Positions 1 through 7,473 are shown, numbered from the stretch's first letter. The stretch: DNA of 55,829 nt from Lachnospiraceae bacterium (GCA_017448245.1 JAFSLV010000005.1:1-55829), one strand, 5' to 3'. The notes: generated by a model not told the origin, from the sequence alone. Made by a program: numbers and translations.

Positions 1-300
1 ATGAACAGAATGCGCAAGGACTTCATCTTCTACAAACGCGCCTATGAAGACACGTCCCAAAATCCTTTATGGCAATATATGCTGGAATACTTTGCCGACC
101 GTTACGCGCAGGCGGCAAAAGACATTCTCGGTGTCGACACACTCGATGTACAAACGGAATACAGCATCCGCCTGTACTGCTACGGCGCGGTAGGCATGAC
201 CCGTGAATGGCTTTTAGAAGACAATATCACACCGGCCGAGACGGTGGTGGAGATGATGTTTCAGTCGATGCCGGAAGCTTTGCGGAACATCTTTTTTTGA
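1..300 (+). CDS. TetR-family regulator, C-terminal part (5' end outside window)
   Basis: The frame is open from the first base to a TGA at 298-300, giving 99 codons. No DNA-binding helix-turn-helix is present. The residues look like the all-helical ligand-binding C-terminal half of TetR/AcrR regulators: an aromatic-rich helix with WQYMLEYF, then a segment CYGAVGMTREWLLED followed by a last helix with VVEMMFQSMPEAL. This pattern is common in the DhaS-like subgroup of Firmicutes TetR proteins. The first codon is ATG by chance of the window edge, so the real start is probably upstream. No clear terminator follows the stop. Family assignment is an inference from pattern recognition. Confidence 0.5.
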   Translation: MNRMRKDFIFYKRAYEDTSQNPLWQYMLEYFADRYAQAAKDILGVDTLDVQTEYSIRLYCYGAVGMTREWLLEDNITPAETVVEMMFQSMPEALRNIFF

Positions 301-373
301 TTCAAGACCGGAGAACCATTCTTTTTCTGTATCGCGAGTGAGCGATAAAGTGGGCTATATTGAAAGTTATTGC

Positions 374-720
374 TTATTCCCATCCCATCTCTTTGTACAA
401 ATACTCTTTAAATCTGAACAGTGTATATAACGGGATCGACCACACATGCGTCTTGCCGTCCATATTGTCACCCACATTCTTTAAGGAAGCCTTTTTTCAA
501 TATAACGATCCATCGAAACACGTCCTTTGGTTCCAAGGATTGTCCGATAGGAAAGATAGTAGACACCATTATAAAGGCGCTCCACGTTATCTTGACCGTT
601 CCGGTCAAGACGGCTGATAAACTTCACACATCTCCCGTTCCACATCTACATAGGCTTCCTGCCTATCAGCCTGAAAGCTGTATCCAGAACAGGATTAGGC
701 TTCGGCTTTCTCCCCGCCAT
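374..720 (-). pseudogene. Possible degraded gene remnant, unrecognised
   Basis: This stretch fills most of the 500-base gap between the TetR tail and the Fic gene. Read on the minus strand it gives protein-like pieces in different frames. One of 24 residues starts at 720 (MAGRKPKPNPVLDTAFRLIG). A middle piece has RLYNGVYYLSYRTILGTKGR, and a final 29-residue piece runs from 463 to a stop at 374. Breaks between the pieces suggest an old gene with frameshifts. I do not recognise the family, and chance reading is possible. Confidence 0.22.
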
Positions 721-803
721 CGGAATCCCTCCTTCCCTGAATAATGGCGTAAAAAATGGACCTCCGAAGAGATCCATCAGTTTATTGTATATAACCACCG
801 TCG

Positions 804-1724
804 CTAATTGCGATCATATGGTATTTCCAACATATCAAGCAGCCTTACAAATGTATCCTGTCCATCCAGACATGTCTCCGTAAGCCAGCCTTTTTCATTT
901 CTCCATTCAGAGAGACCTCTGTAATAGAAATTCTTTTTTGCATCCTCTATGATAAAAGGAATCACATTATGTCGTAAGCACTCTTTTAACGCGACAAGCC
1001 TGCCTACTCTCCCGTTACCATCCTGAAACGGATGTATATACTCGAACTCAGCGTGTAATGCAATGATATCCTCTACTGTTACATTATCCTTTGCATTGTA
1101 CTGTGAAAGCAGTGCCTGCATATGCTTATGCACTTCGGACGGTTTGGATGTCTCTCTTCCGCCAACAACATTCGCACGCTTCTTATAATCACCTACCGCA
1201 AACCATGCAAGCGTTGAACCCTTTGTATCATGCTTCAAAATATAATGCAGATGCTTGATGATTTCTTCTGTAAGCTCATCCTCCGCTGTATCGATCACAT
1301 AATCAATCGCCCGGAAATGATGAACTGTTTCCAGCACATCATCCACCGGTATCCCGTCACCTACATCAAGTGTATTCGTCTCAAAGATCAGTCTTGTCTG
1401 ATCCTCGGAGAGCTTGCTTCCCTCGATATGGTTTGAATTATATGTCAGTCTGACCTGCAGTTCATGATAGAGCCCCCCGGACAGCTTCATCTCCTTTTCT
1501 TCGCGAAGCACCTGAAGGATTTTATTATCGGACACCTCTCTCATAAGAAGTTCCGGCTTAACTCCCAGATATTCTGCAATCTTTATCAGGCTTCGGCTGG
1601 AAAGCTTTTCGCCCTTTCCGATCTTTGCAATGGTTCTGGTTGACAGACCAAGCTGCTTAGACAGTTCCGTCTTGCCGATACCTTTTTCTTTTAGAGCGTT
1701 TTCAAGCCCTTCATATGAAATCAT
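804..1724 (-). CDS. Fic/DOC domain protein with N-terminal HTH
   Basis: A 306-residue protein. Residues 1-62 form an XRE-type helix-turn-helix (TELSKQLGLSTRTIAKIGKG). Residues about 90-280 are a Fic domain with the catalytic loop HPFQDGNGRVGR at 231-242, which contains the His base and the phosphate-binding Asp/Gly/Asn/Arg set. Upstream, S97-x-x-x-E101-G102 matches the inhibitory motif (S/T)xxxE(G/N) known to block Fic adenylylation, so activity is probably self-restrained. Fic enzymes transfer AMP from ATP to a protein Ser/Thr/Tyr; the target here is unknown. A GGAGG lies 10 bases before the ATG. The promoter carries an inverted repeat that the fused HTH could bind, suggesting autoregulation. 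Family is clear, biological role is not. Confidence 0.88.
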   Translation of the reverse strand: MISYEGLENALKEKGIGKTELSKQLGLSTRTIAKIGKGEKLSSRSLIKIAEYLGVKPELLMREVSDNKILQVLREEKEMKLSGGLYHELQVRLTYNSNHIEGSKLSEDQTRLIFETNTLDVGDGIPVDDVLETVHHFRAIDYVIDTAEDELTEEIIKHLHYILKHDTKGSTLAWFAVGDYKKRANVVGGRETSKPSEVHKHMQALLSQYNAKDNVTVEDIIALHAEFEYIHPFQDGNGRVGRLVALKECLRHNVIPFIIEDAKKNFYYRGLSEWRNEKGWLTETCLDGQDTFVRLLDMLEIPYDRN

Positions 1725-1739
1725 TGGCTTTACACCTCC

Positions 1740-1814
1740 AATCTTTACTTATTTTAGCACAAAAGTGGCAAAAAGTAAAGATTTTGATGTTTCAGACTCT
1801 AAAAAGTAAAGATA
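1740..1814 (-). promoter_or_regulatory. Fic gene promoter and operator repeats
   Basis: Reading leftward, -35 TTTACT (1774-1779) and -10 TAAAAT (1751-1756) are 17 bp apart. The 11-base sequence AATCTTTACTT at 1740-1750 is repeated as its exact complement AAGTAAAGATT at 1773-1783; one arm covers the -35 box and the other lies near the start point before the ribosome binding site. A third copy, AAGTAAAGATA, is at 1804-1814 inside the end of the next gene. The arrangement fits repression by the HTH of the Fic protein. Confidence 0.6.
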
Positions 1815-2500
1815 CCCCCCGTCTTCCATTTCGCGATTTTGCACGCGTGACTCCCGCGCCGTTCCCGATGCTTTTTTCTATCATCCTTTCGATAGAGGAA
1901 ATCACACTTTTTATCTCCTCTGCAAAGTGTTCCATGACGGATAAAGGTCAACCCGTCGATATCGGCACTCATCGTTTCATCAAAGCGACACAGCACGGGG
2001 CCGATTTCACGCGCACCATACTTTGCATACAGTTTACTGTAAGGACATCCCGTCACATCAAATCCAAATCCGTCTCTGCCGTAGTCTACAGGCGTTACCT
2101 GAAATCCGTGTCCGTTCGCAAGTGTCATCGCCTTTGGCATAACAAGACGCGCCGCCGTAAAAGCGCCGGGGATCTTCATAAGGATCTTCATCTTGTTGTT
2201 CAGCTTCCTGCCGGCTTTCGTCAGACAGCGGTCAATCTGCTTCAAAAGCAGTTCCTGCTCCGCTCCCTCCTGCCTGCGCACCAGATAGATCGCAAGCGAT
2301 GTATAGAGATCCGCCATCAGCCAGTGCATCATCAGATATCCGGGACCAAGCAGGAGTGGCAGGCGGTAGTCAGGGTTTTCCTTAATAAAGACATTTACCT
2401 TCTTCCGGATGTTATTCCTTGTATCCTCAGGCAGTCTCCGGTACAATTCGTAAAAATCACTGTGACGGATCATATCTTCCGGTGTATATTGGTATCCCAT
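1799..2500 (-). CDS. L-2-amino-thiazoline-4-carboxylate hydrolase-like protein (paralogue 2)
   Basis: A 233-residue protein of the ATC-hydrolase-like family (Pfam PF14196 type). The recognisable C-terminal half has Cys-containing motifs TGCPYSKLYAKYG and HGTLCRGDKKCDF, which match the family's conserved cysteines. The N-terminal half is helical (LPEDTRNNIRKKVNVF). The named hydrolase opens a thiazoline ring in Pseudomonas cysteine synthesis, but most Firmicutes members have no proven substrate. It is the last gene of a four-gene minus operon (TetR, methyltransferase, paralogue 1, this gene) and lies 54 bases after paralogue 1. Its ribosome binding site is weak. The tail after residue 210 is Lys/Arg-rich, and its final codons contain one copy of the Fic operator repeat. 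Confidence 0.65.
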   Translation of the reverse strand: MGYQYTPEDMIRHSDFYELYRRLPEDTRNNIRKKVNVFIKENPDYRLPLLLGPGYLMMHWLMADLYTSLAIYLVRRQEGAEQELLLKQIDRCLTKAGRKLNNKMKILMKIPGAFTAARLVMPKAMTLANGHGFQVTPVDYGRDGFGFDVTGCPYSKLYAKYGAREIGPVLCRFDETMSADIDGLTFIRHGTLCRGDKKCDFLYRKDDRKKHRERRGSHACKIAKWKTGGIFTF

Positions 2501-2554
2501 CGTTGTTTATTATCCCGCAAATATCCGGAAATCTCCACGTTCTTCCAAAATCGT

Positions 2555-3169
2555 TCACGCCTTCTCAACAACACGCACCTTAAAATCACATACATCATCC
2601 CCGTGACCGATGGTCTTGGTTCTCTCCCAGGTCAGGCGCGGGTGCAGGTTTCCGTAGCAGATGTCATCCGCATCGCAATACCCCTTCACGATCTCAGGAC
2701 AGCCATACTGTGTGCATTTATCATTGTAGGGGCACTTAACCATGTTAAAGCGAATCTCATCTTTGGCAAGATACTTGTCCTCGGATCGAAATCCCATCTG
2801 CGGTCCGAAACTCTTTTGCGTCATATTGAAAAAAAACTTCGGAACGAAGCGGTACACGCCCGGGATCATAAAAATCGCCTTGATCTTCGGTGCCATCCCG
2901 CTTGCGCGCCACCGGTAGTAATCGTTCAAAAAATCCGCAGTCGCCTCACGGCTGATGCCCTCACCGGTCATGGCGTCAAACATGGCGATTGCCGGGTAGA
3001 TCCTCTGCCATGTGTGCATGTGGTATACCTGTGGCTCGTCTTTGTTTTCCTCCACGATCTCGTCATAGCGCCTGAGCGCCTTACCCATTATCGCCTTTGT
3101 CTTTTCGCTTCCGTAGCGTTTTTCAAGATGTGCAACCACCTGCTTGAGATATTTCACTTCCTTCGCCAT
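2555..3169 (-). CDS. L-2-amino-thiazoline-4-carboxylate hydrolase-like protein (paralogue 1)
   Basis: A 204-residue protein of the same family as its downstream neighbour. It has VKCPYNDKCTQYGCPEIV (about 142-159), a further Cys pair around YCDADDICYG, and a C-terminal GHGDDVCDFKV that matches the partner's RGDKKCDF. The cysteine spacing suggests a metal site or catalytic thiols. GGAGG lies four bases before the ATG and overlaps the stop region of the methyltransferase gene, so translation is probably coupled. The two paralogues may form a heteromer or act in sequence on one substrate; that is inference. Confidence 0.68.
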   Translation of the reverse strand: MAKEVKYLKQVVAHLEKRYGSEKTKAIMGKALRRYDEIVEENKDEPQVYHMHTWQRIYPAIAMFDAMTGEGISREATADFLNDYYRWRASGMAPKIKAIFMIPGVYRFVPKFFFNMTQKSFGPQMGFRSEDKYLAKDEIRFNMVKCPYNDKCTQYGCPEIVKGYCDADDICYGNLHPRLTWERTKTIGHGDDVCDFKVRVVEKA

Positions 3170-3178
3170 GATGCCTCC

Positions 3179-4018
3179 TTACGCAAATTCAATCACATCC
3201 AGCTGAGACATGCCGTTTGCATCCGAAAACTTTGTCATCAGTCGGTAGAGAAGTCCAAACCGCTTGTCCGGTTTCATATAATCCTGAAACATCCGGTTGC
3301 TTTTTACGGAAGCAAAACGGTCGCTCCAGCTTTTCAATTCCATGACCGGATCATCGAGGGCAAAGTTTGTGCTGACATCGATTCCGGATGCTCGTATGGC
3401 TTTCAGATCCACCTTCATTCCCCTTGTGTTCTGACCATCGAATGCCAGCTTCCCGCCGGAGAATCGCTCCGCCATTGCGATAAACAGCCTTTTGACATCC
3501 TCTTTCCGGAAGTATAAAAAGACGCCGGAGGCGATCAGAACGATACCGTCTTCCTTGCGGAAATCGACCTGATCAATCCATGCATGGTCATTTAAGTCGG
3601 ACGCAATATTCTTTTCCCGCTCCGTTGACGCAAGGACCTGCTCACGGATTTCGATCACGTTCGGAAAATCCACGTTCGCAAAGCGGCACTCGCCATTATC
3701 CGCCTGATGCCCGGCGGTATCCAGACCGCATCCTAAGTTTACCACCAGTGCTTTTGGATGATCTTTCAGATAGGTGCGAATCTCCTGAACGAGTGCGTAT
3801 TGTCTGACACTTGCCGCAAGGGAAGCGATCTTCATCCTGATGCTGCCCTCCTGCGCGCGCATGGTAGAAAAATCATAGTCTAACTGCTCCATGATCTTCT
3901 GACAGTCCATATCATGAAACAGATCAGGATAGTTTTTTACACACCACGCCTTTCCGTATAGCGGCATGACCAGTGTCTCTTGTACTGTGTCCTTTTCAAT
4001 TTTAACTTTCTGACTCAT
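3179..4018 (-). CDS. SAM-dependent O-methyltransferase, LCM/TcmP-like
   Basis: A 279-residue protein of the leucine carboxyl methyltransferase-like family (PF04072 type), which includes TcmP-type polyketide O-methyltransferases. The AdoMet-binding loop is VVNLGCGLDT, followed by an acidic strand end (VDFPNVIEIRE) and a second motif IVLIASGVFLYF. In gut Clostridia such proteins often stand next to a TetR regulator. The start ATG overlaps the TetR stop by four bases (ATGA), with AAAGGAGG ahead of it. It probably methylates a small carboxylate or hydroxyl compound that the two ATC-hydrolase-like proteins also handle; the compound is unknown. Confidence 0.75.
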   Translation of the reverse strand: MSQKVKIEKDTVQETLVMPLYGKAWCVKNYPDLFHDMDCQKIMEQLDYDFSTMRAQEGSIRMKIASLAASVRQYALVQEIRTYLKDHPKALVVNLGCGLDTAGHQADNGECRFANVDFPNVIEIREQVLASTEREKNIASDLNDHAWIDQVDFRKEDGIVLIASGVFLYFRKEDVKRLFIAMAERFSGGKLAFDGQNTRGMKVDLKAIRASGIDVSTNFALDDPVMELKSWSDRFASVKSNRMFQDYMKPDKRFGLLYRLMTKFSDANGMSQLDVIEFA

Positions 4019-4683
4019 TTCCGTCCTCCTTTCGCGGACGAACGCTTCTTTGTATCACCCACATGCATCAATGCGACGATTCCGTTCTCGTACACGCGCC
4101 CGACCGCTTCCATACACTTGATGATCGTCTCACGATCCTTATCCGATACGATCAACCGCACCAGCGTGGAAATATAGCCTTCCACCAGGGTATCCATCAC
4201 TTCTCTCTCAAGCGTGTGAACCCTGCCCTTCGTCTTTCCCACGGCATCATTGATCACGTCGATATTTCTGCTTACAATGTTGTAGACAAAGTGCTCGTAC
4301 TTCGTTCCCTTGGAACCATATACGATCAACTTAACGGCATCCCGGTCCGAAAGAAAAACATCCACGATCTCCGGAATGTGCGGATAATATATCCTTCCCA
4401 TTGAAAGGAGTCTCTTTTCCGCCGGCGGTGTATCCATCTCCGCGCGGATGCTGTCAAGTTTCTTCATCGCAGCTTTTGCCACCGGGTCCGTGATGGCGTA
4501 AAAGAGTTCCTCCTTCGACGCAAAATAGCCGTACAACGCGCCTGACGTGAATCCCGCGTCCTCTGCGATCTTCCTCAGAGGCGCTGCCTGAAAGCCGCTT
4601 TTCAGGAAATGTTTTTTTGCGCTTTCAAGTATCCGGTCCCTTGTGGCCACGTCGCCGAGCTCCGATCGTTTTCTCCTTGCCAT
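4015..4683 (-). CDS. TetR/AcrR-family regulator
   Basis: About 222 residues. The N-terminal helix-turn-helix is typical: RDRILESAKKHFLKSGF followed by RKIAEDAGFTSGALYGYF and SKEELF. I chose the ATG at 4683 (MARRKR) because GGAGG sits six bases before it; the in-frame ATG just upstream touches the GGAGG and would lack spacing. It is the first gene of a minus-strand operon with the methyltransferase and the two ATC-hydrolase-like genes. A palindrome 28 bases upstream is the likely operator, so it should repress its own operon until it binds a ligand. Confidence 0.85.
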   Translation of the reverse strand: MARRKRSELGDVATRDRILESAKKHFLKSGFQAAPLRKIAEDAGFTSGALYGYFASKEELFYAITDPVAKAAMKKLDSIRAEMDTPPAEKRLLSMGRIYYPHIPEIVDVFLSDRDAVKLIVYGSKGTKYEHFVYNIVSRNIDVINDAVGKTKGRVHTLEREVMDTLVEGYISTLVRLIVSDKDRETIIKCMEAVGRVYENGIVALMHVGDTKKRSSAKGGRK

Positions 4684-4710
4684 TATCATCCTCCATGTGA
4701 TAATCACGTT

Positions 4711-4727
4711 ATATAACTTAGTTATAT
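4711..4727. promoter_or_regulatory. TetR operator palindrome
   Basis: ATATAACTTAGTTATAT is a perfect inverted repeat of 7 + 3 + 7 bases, 28 bp before the chosen start of the TetR gene. Its position and symmetry are those of a TetR-family dimer site. Binding is inferred. Confidence 0.62.
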
Positions 4728-4784
4728 TTTAAGCGCAGGTATGTCTGATGTCAATGCTGCGCTGCAGGAAAGATAAAAAAAGAA

Positions 4785-4895
4785 TCAGAACAAACTTGTG
4801 CATATCCATGCCATGAGCGCAGATATGCTTTTATCAAATACCTGATCGATCCGCGCTTCAAATTCTCCGATTGGAGTGGATAGTCTTTTGCTCAT
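4785..4895 (-). CDS. Small ORF, 36 residues, unrecognised
   Basis: An open frame of 36 codons begins with MSKRLSTPIGEFEARIDQVF and ends at 4785. It has an AAGGAG-type sequence about 12 bases before its ATG and begins 20 bases after the stop of the membrane protein gene on the same strand. The peptide has an amphipathic first half and a hydrophobic end (LMAWICTSLF). It could be a real small protein, the start of a lost gene, or chance. No family is recognised. Confidence 0.28.
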   Translation of the reverse strand: MSKRLSTPIGEFEARIDQVFDKSISALMAWICTSLF

Positions 4896-4914
4896 TTCCG
4901 TGCTTCTCCTTTTC

Positions 4915-5640
4915 TTATTGTTCTGCTTTTCTCATCATGAACAGCAGACCGCCAAACATCCAGATATTGCCGATGCTGATCCATCCTGCCGTGATTGCGT
5001 TGACCCATGCCTGATTTCCGAACAGGTTAAAAAGTGATGTGATCACCATACCCACAGGAATGCAGAAGATCCAGCACCACTTTGGGTACGGTGTCAGTCC
5101 CTTAGAAAACGCGAGAATATGCGTAACGCTTTGAATGAACCAAAATATGCTGTACGCTACCATCCCGGGCAACAGGAAGAACGCGCCAAATCTCACGGCG
5201 GCATCCAGTGCCGTTTCCGGACTTGCCTGCATCATGTATTTGTAAAAGAATACGCTTGCCAGACAAGGGACATGCACGCCACACCCGGCGAAGGCAACAT
5301 ATCCGATGATCCCGCTTCGGTATAAATGCGCGTGCTTTTCCGAATATGGCTTGATAAGGCGGTAGATCGCGAAACAGCACAATCCTTCCAAAGGGATTCC
5401 GATAAACCCAAGGAAGGACGACCAGAAGATACGAGCGTCGGACAGGCGAACGTATGCCGACAGCATGCCTGCAAGACCTGCCTGCGATGGGTCACTTACA
5501 CCATACCCTAACAGCAGATCTCCGGCAAGGTTCATACAGCCCGCAATCAAACCAAGCTTCATCAGGTGCCTGATACGCGGCCAGTCAAGTTCTGCTGTTT
5601 CCCTTTTGCCTTCAATAATCGTATCGTCTTTCTCTACCAT
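4915..5640 (-). CDS. Integral membrane protein, DUF6796-like
   Basis: About 241 residues with roughly six hydrophobic segments, for example LGLIAGCMNLAGDLLLGYGV, SSFLGFIGIPLEGLCCFAI, IIGYVAFAGCGVHV, FGAFFLLPGMVAYSIFWF, WIFCIPVGMVITSLF and a last helix near IWMFGGLLFMM. It resembles the Firmicutes family I know as DUF6796, whose function is not established. I start at the ATG at 5640 because AGGTGG lies five bases ahead; a GTG nine bases upstream is also in frame. Family name is from memory and should be treated as tentative. Confidence 0.6.
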   Translation of the reverse strand: MVEKDDTIIEGKRETAELDWPRIRHLMKLGLIAGCMNLAGDLLLGYGVSDPSQAGLAGMLSAYVRLSDARIFWSSFLGFIGIPLEGLCCFAIYRLIKPYSEKHAHLYRSGIIGYVAFAGCGVHVPCLASVFFYKYMMQASPETALDAAVRFGAFFLLPGMVAYSIFWFIQSVTHILAFSKGLTPYPKWCWIFCIPVGMVITSLFNLFGNQAWVNAITAGWISIGNIWMFGGLLFMMRKAEQ

Positions 5641-5783
5641 TGATTCCACCTGCTATATGCTTGTTAGCTATCTCTAACTACTATATCAAACAAAGCATAT
5701 TTCGTCACGACACTTTGATCGGTTGTCAGTTGCGGTTATTTATGAAGCGCATGGCTTAGACTGTTCGGTATCCCGCGCGGACC

Positions 5784-5944
5784 TCATATCGCATTGACAC
5801 CATACTCATCGCGGAGTCTGTCAAACGTGAACAGTTCCGGTTCATATCTGCCATACTGTACCTCACTTTCTTTGTGATATTGATGGTTGCTTATAATCGA
5901 AACCGCCTGTTGGCGTCGATTACCGTTAGATTCAGCTCAATTCC
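5784..5944 (-). pseudogene. C-terminal remnant of an unrecognised gene
   Basis: On the minus strand a frame stays open for about 53 codons from a stop at about 5945 to a TGA at 5784-5786. It reads like a real protein end: HQYHKESEVQYGRYEPELF and then TFDRLRDEYGVNAI. No start codon with a ribosome binding site is present. It fits the tail of a gene whose front was deleted. From 5641 to 5783 I see nothing further. Confidence 0.3.
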
Positions 5945-5961
5945 ACGTTAAAAAAAGGCAT

Positions 5962-5996
5962 AAAAAACGCCGGGAGTTTTTCAAAAACCTCTCGGC
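5962..5996 (-). terminator. Rho-independent terminator after the HEPN/MNT operon
   Basis: GCCGAGAG pairs with CTCCCGGC (one G-U) around an inner T5/A5 stem, followed on the minus strand by GTTTTTT. It lies 28 bases after the HEPN stop codon. Confidence 0.7.
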
Positions 5997-6023
5997 TTTA
6001 TCTGATCGTATTACATTATTCAA

Positions 6024-6416
6024 TTACTTACAGTTTAAAAATTCTCTAACCGCCTCGCATATCTCTGTAGATGCTTCCAGCTGCTCTTTCGCTTCTTCTG
6101 CAGAAACAATATAGAAATCATCGTAATCGCTTTTTTCTCTCAGTTGCTTTAATTTGCCGAGCTTACGACCGATCTCGCGCTCGAACTTTTCTTCCTTAAC
6201 GTAGTGCTGATTAAAATATGCAACAGCATCCTTGTGTCGTTTGAAGTCAACACCATCCAACGCAAGAACAGCTTTTACTGCGTAAAAGGCTGCATAGTAC
6301 GAACGATTCAATGTGTCTCTATACAGGTTCCCGGTAAAGCACGTATTTGCAGCCTTCATGGTTTCCGCAGACTGTTCCAAACGGTACTTGCTTAAATCTT
6401 TCTTTCGGTCATCCAT
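6024..6416 (-). CDS. HEPN-domain protein, partner of MNT antitoxin
   Basis: A 130-residue helical protein of the HEPN superfamily. The typical second helix LNRSYYAAFYAVKAVL is at 36-51 and the last helices carry SAEEAKEQLEASTEI. HEPN proteins encoded beside a minimal nucleotidyltransferase are usually RNases or targets in a toxin-antitoxin pair. A clear Rx4-6H catalytic motif is not visible: R38 is followed by aromatic residues rather than His, so RNase activity is uncertain. D98, Y99 and Y102 near the C-terminus might be modified by the partner, as known for HepT Tyr, but this is inference. The start overlaps the end of the MNT gene by eight bases. Confidence 0.75.
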   Translation of the reverse strand: MDDRKKDLSKYRLEQSAETMKAANTCFTGNLYRDTLNRSYYAAFYAVKAVLALDGVDFKRHKDAVAYFNQHYVKEEKFEREIGRKLGKLKQLREKSDYDDFYIVSAEEAKEQLEASTEICEAVREFLNCK

Positions 6417-6744
6417 GCAGAACCACCCCCTCTCTTTCTATACTGTCATAGAAAGGAAGTACCCCCAACCAGTACTCGAAATGATCTCTGCTCTTTACAA
6501 TAACGCTGATGTCAACGCCATAGTCCATCTCATAGTCAAATGCCAGATCATATAACCTGTTCTCTTGTTCTCTGATTTCTTCATCCGATGAAGTAGTCAA
6601 AAACATCAGGTCAACATCTGAGTTCTCGCGAAAATCCCCACGCGCATAAGAGCCGTACAAAACGGTCCGGACAAGATTCGCACCCAAAATGTCCTTGGCC
6701 TCTGCAATAAACTTGTTTATGATCTCTCGCCGGTCTTCCATCAT
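6409..6744 (-). CDS. Minimal nucleotidyltransferase (MNT) antitoxin-like protein
   Basis: A 111-residue protein of the pol-beta nucleotidyltransferase superfamily. The signature G31-S-Y-A-R-G-D followed by S42-D43-V-D45 gives the two metal-binding aspartates; a later Asp (YGVDISVIV) can be the third. In MNT/HEPN pairs the MNT enzyme adds AMP to the HEPN partner and switches it off. Catalytic residues are intact here. It is the first gene of the two-gene operon, with its own promoter and an operator-like inverted repeat. Confidence 0.82.
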   Translation of the reverse strand: MMEDRREIINKFIAEAKDILGANLVRTVLYGSYARGDFRENSDVDLMFLTTSSDEEIREQENRLYDLAFDYEMDYGVDISVIVKSRDHFEYWLGVLPFYDSIEREGVVLHG

Positions 6745-6787
6745 ACTATCCCTGCTTAATGATGTTACAAGTGGTCTTCTTGATATC

Positions 6788-6833
6788 GTACAATGTCAAA
6801 TATGATTGTACCATTTTTAGAGCCGGCTCTCAA
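6788..6833 (-). promoter_or_regulatory. MNT/HEPN promoter with inverted repeat over the -10 box
   Basis: Reading leftward, -35 TTGAGA (6828-6833) and -10 TACAAT (6805-6810) are separated by 17 bp. The perfect inverted repeat GTACAAT-N10-ATTGTAC (6788-6811) covers the -10 box. This is the layout expected of a self-repressed toxin-antitoxin operon. Confidence 0.6.
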
Positions 6834-6942
6834 GGCAGAGAGCGCTAAAAACGGCAGTTTTTGCTGTTTTTATCGCAATCTGACACATAAAAGTAAAGTC
6901 ATCTTCTGCCGTATGATAAGCCAAACTCAGATTCATATTTCC

Positions 6943-7137
6943 TTACAGCTCCAGCGCATACGCGTCGATCACCAGATATTTGTCGTTTGCTTTCAGCTTC
7001 GGTCGCTTCGGCTTTAACGCCTTTTCGATGTCATAAGTGTTACGCTCGTCAGCATCCGCCGTGTATTTGTAGTTCGGGTACTTCGTGATGTCATACTTGT
7101 CCGAGAGGAAAGGAATGCAGTCCCATGGAGTAAAGCA
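6943..7137 (-). pseudogene. C-terminal fragment of an unrecognised protein
   Basis: The minus strand carries a protein-like end with DKYDITKYPNYKYTADADER, then NTYDIEKALKPKRPKLKAND and KYLVIDAYALEL before the stop at 6943. Upstream the frame continues but turns into low-quality residues that overlap an integrase tail on the other strand, so the front of the gene is missing. I do not recognise the family. Between the MNT start and this fragment only the MNT promoter is seen. Confidence 0.35.
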
Positions 7138-7155
7138 CCGCGCCCTCCTTATAAC

Positions 7156-7314
7156 GGACCCATTACCTCGCTCATGGCTGAGGCGGGCGTCGAGCCCTCC
7201 ACTCAAAAACTGATTCTCGGGCATAAGGGCGCGATGTCTATGACGGAACGTGTTTATACCCACATCGGCATCCAACTCCTGATCGATGCCGTGAACAAAA
7301 TCTACCCGTCCTGA
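7156..7314 (+). pseudogene. Tyrosine recombinase (integrase) C-terminal remnant
   Basis: From 7174 the plus strand reads MAEAGVEPSTQKLILGHKGA and continues with MTERVYTHIGIQLLIDAVNK to a TGA at 7312. This is the end of a phage/ICE-type integrase. The LGH...T..YTH block contains the conserved His and the nucleophile Tyr of the family, but the Arg-containing half and the N-terminal domains are absent. It faces the tail of another broken gene, so the junction near 7140-7160 marks a deletion or the edge of a lost mobile element. From 7315 to 7433 I see no gene. Confidence 0.62.
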
Positions 7315-7433
7315 CGCTACATTCTTGCTGCATATCTGCTACATATCCATGCCATTTCACGCCGTCTGACGGCCTCTGAGCGAGATTTTCCTAATTTCAT
7401 GGATATTTGTATATTCGCCGTTTTCACGCCCCA

Positions 7434-7473
7434 TACAAAAGAAAACAGGACCGGCATAGATACCGACCCTGTT
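7434..7473 (-). terminator. Terminator of the surface protein gene
   Basis: AACAGG-GT-CGG pairs with CCG-GT-CCTGTT (two G-U pairs, eight-base loop) and is followed on the minus strand by TTCTTTTG. It lies about 40 bases after the stop at 7512. Confidence 0.65.

Noticed and set aside
1715-3517. A 600-codon open frame on the plus strand
   Set aside because: It is antisense to two ATC-hydrolase-like genes and a methyltransferase gene with clear motifs and ribosome binding sites; its translation has no domain pattern.
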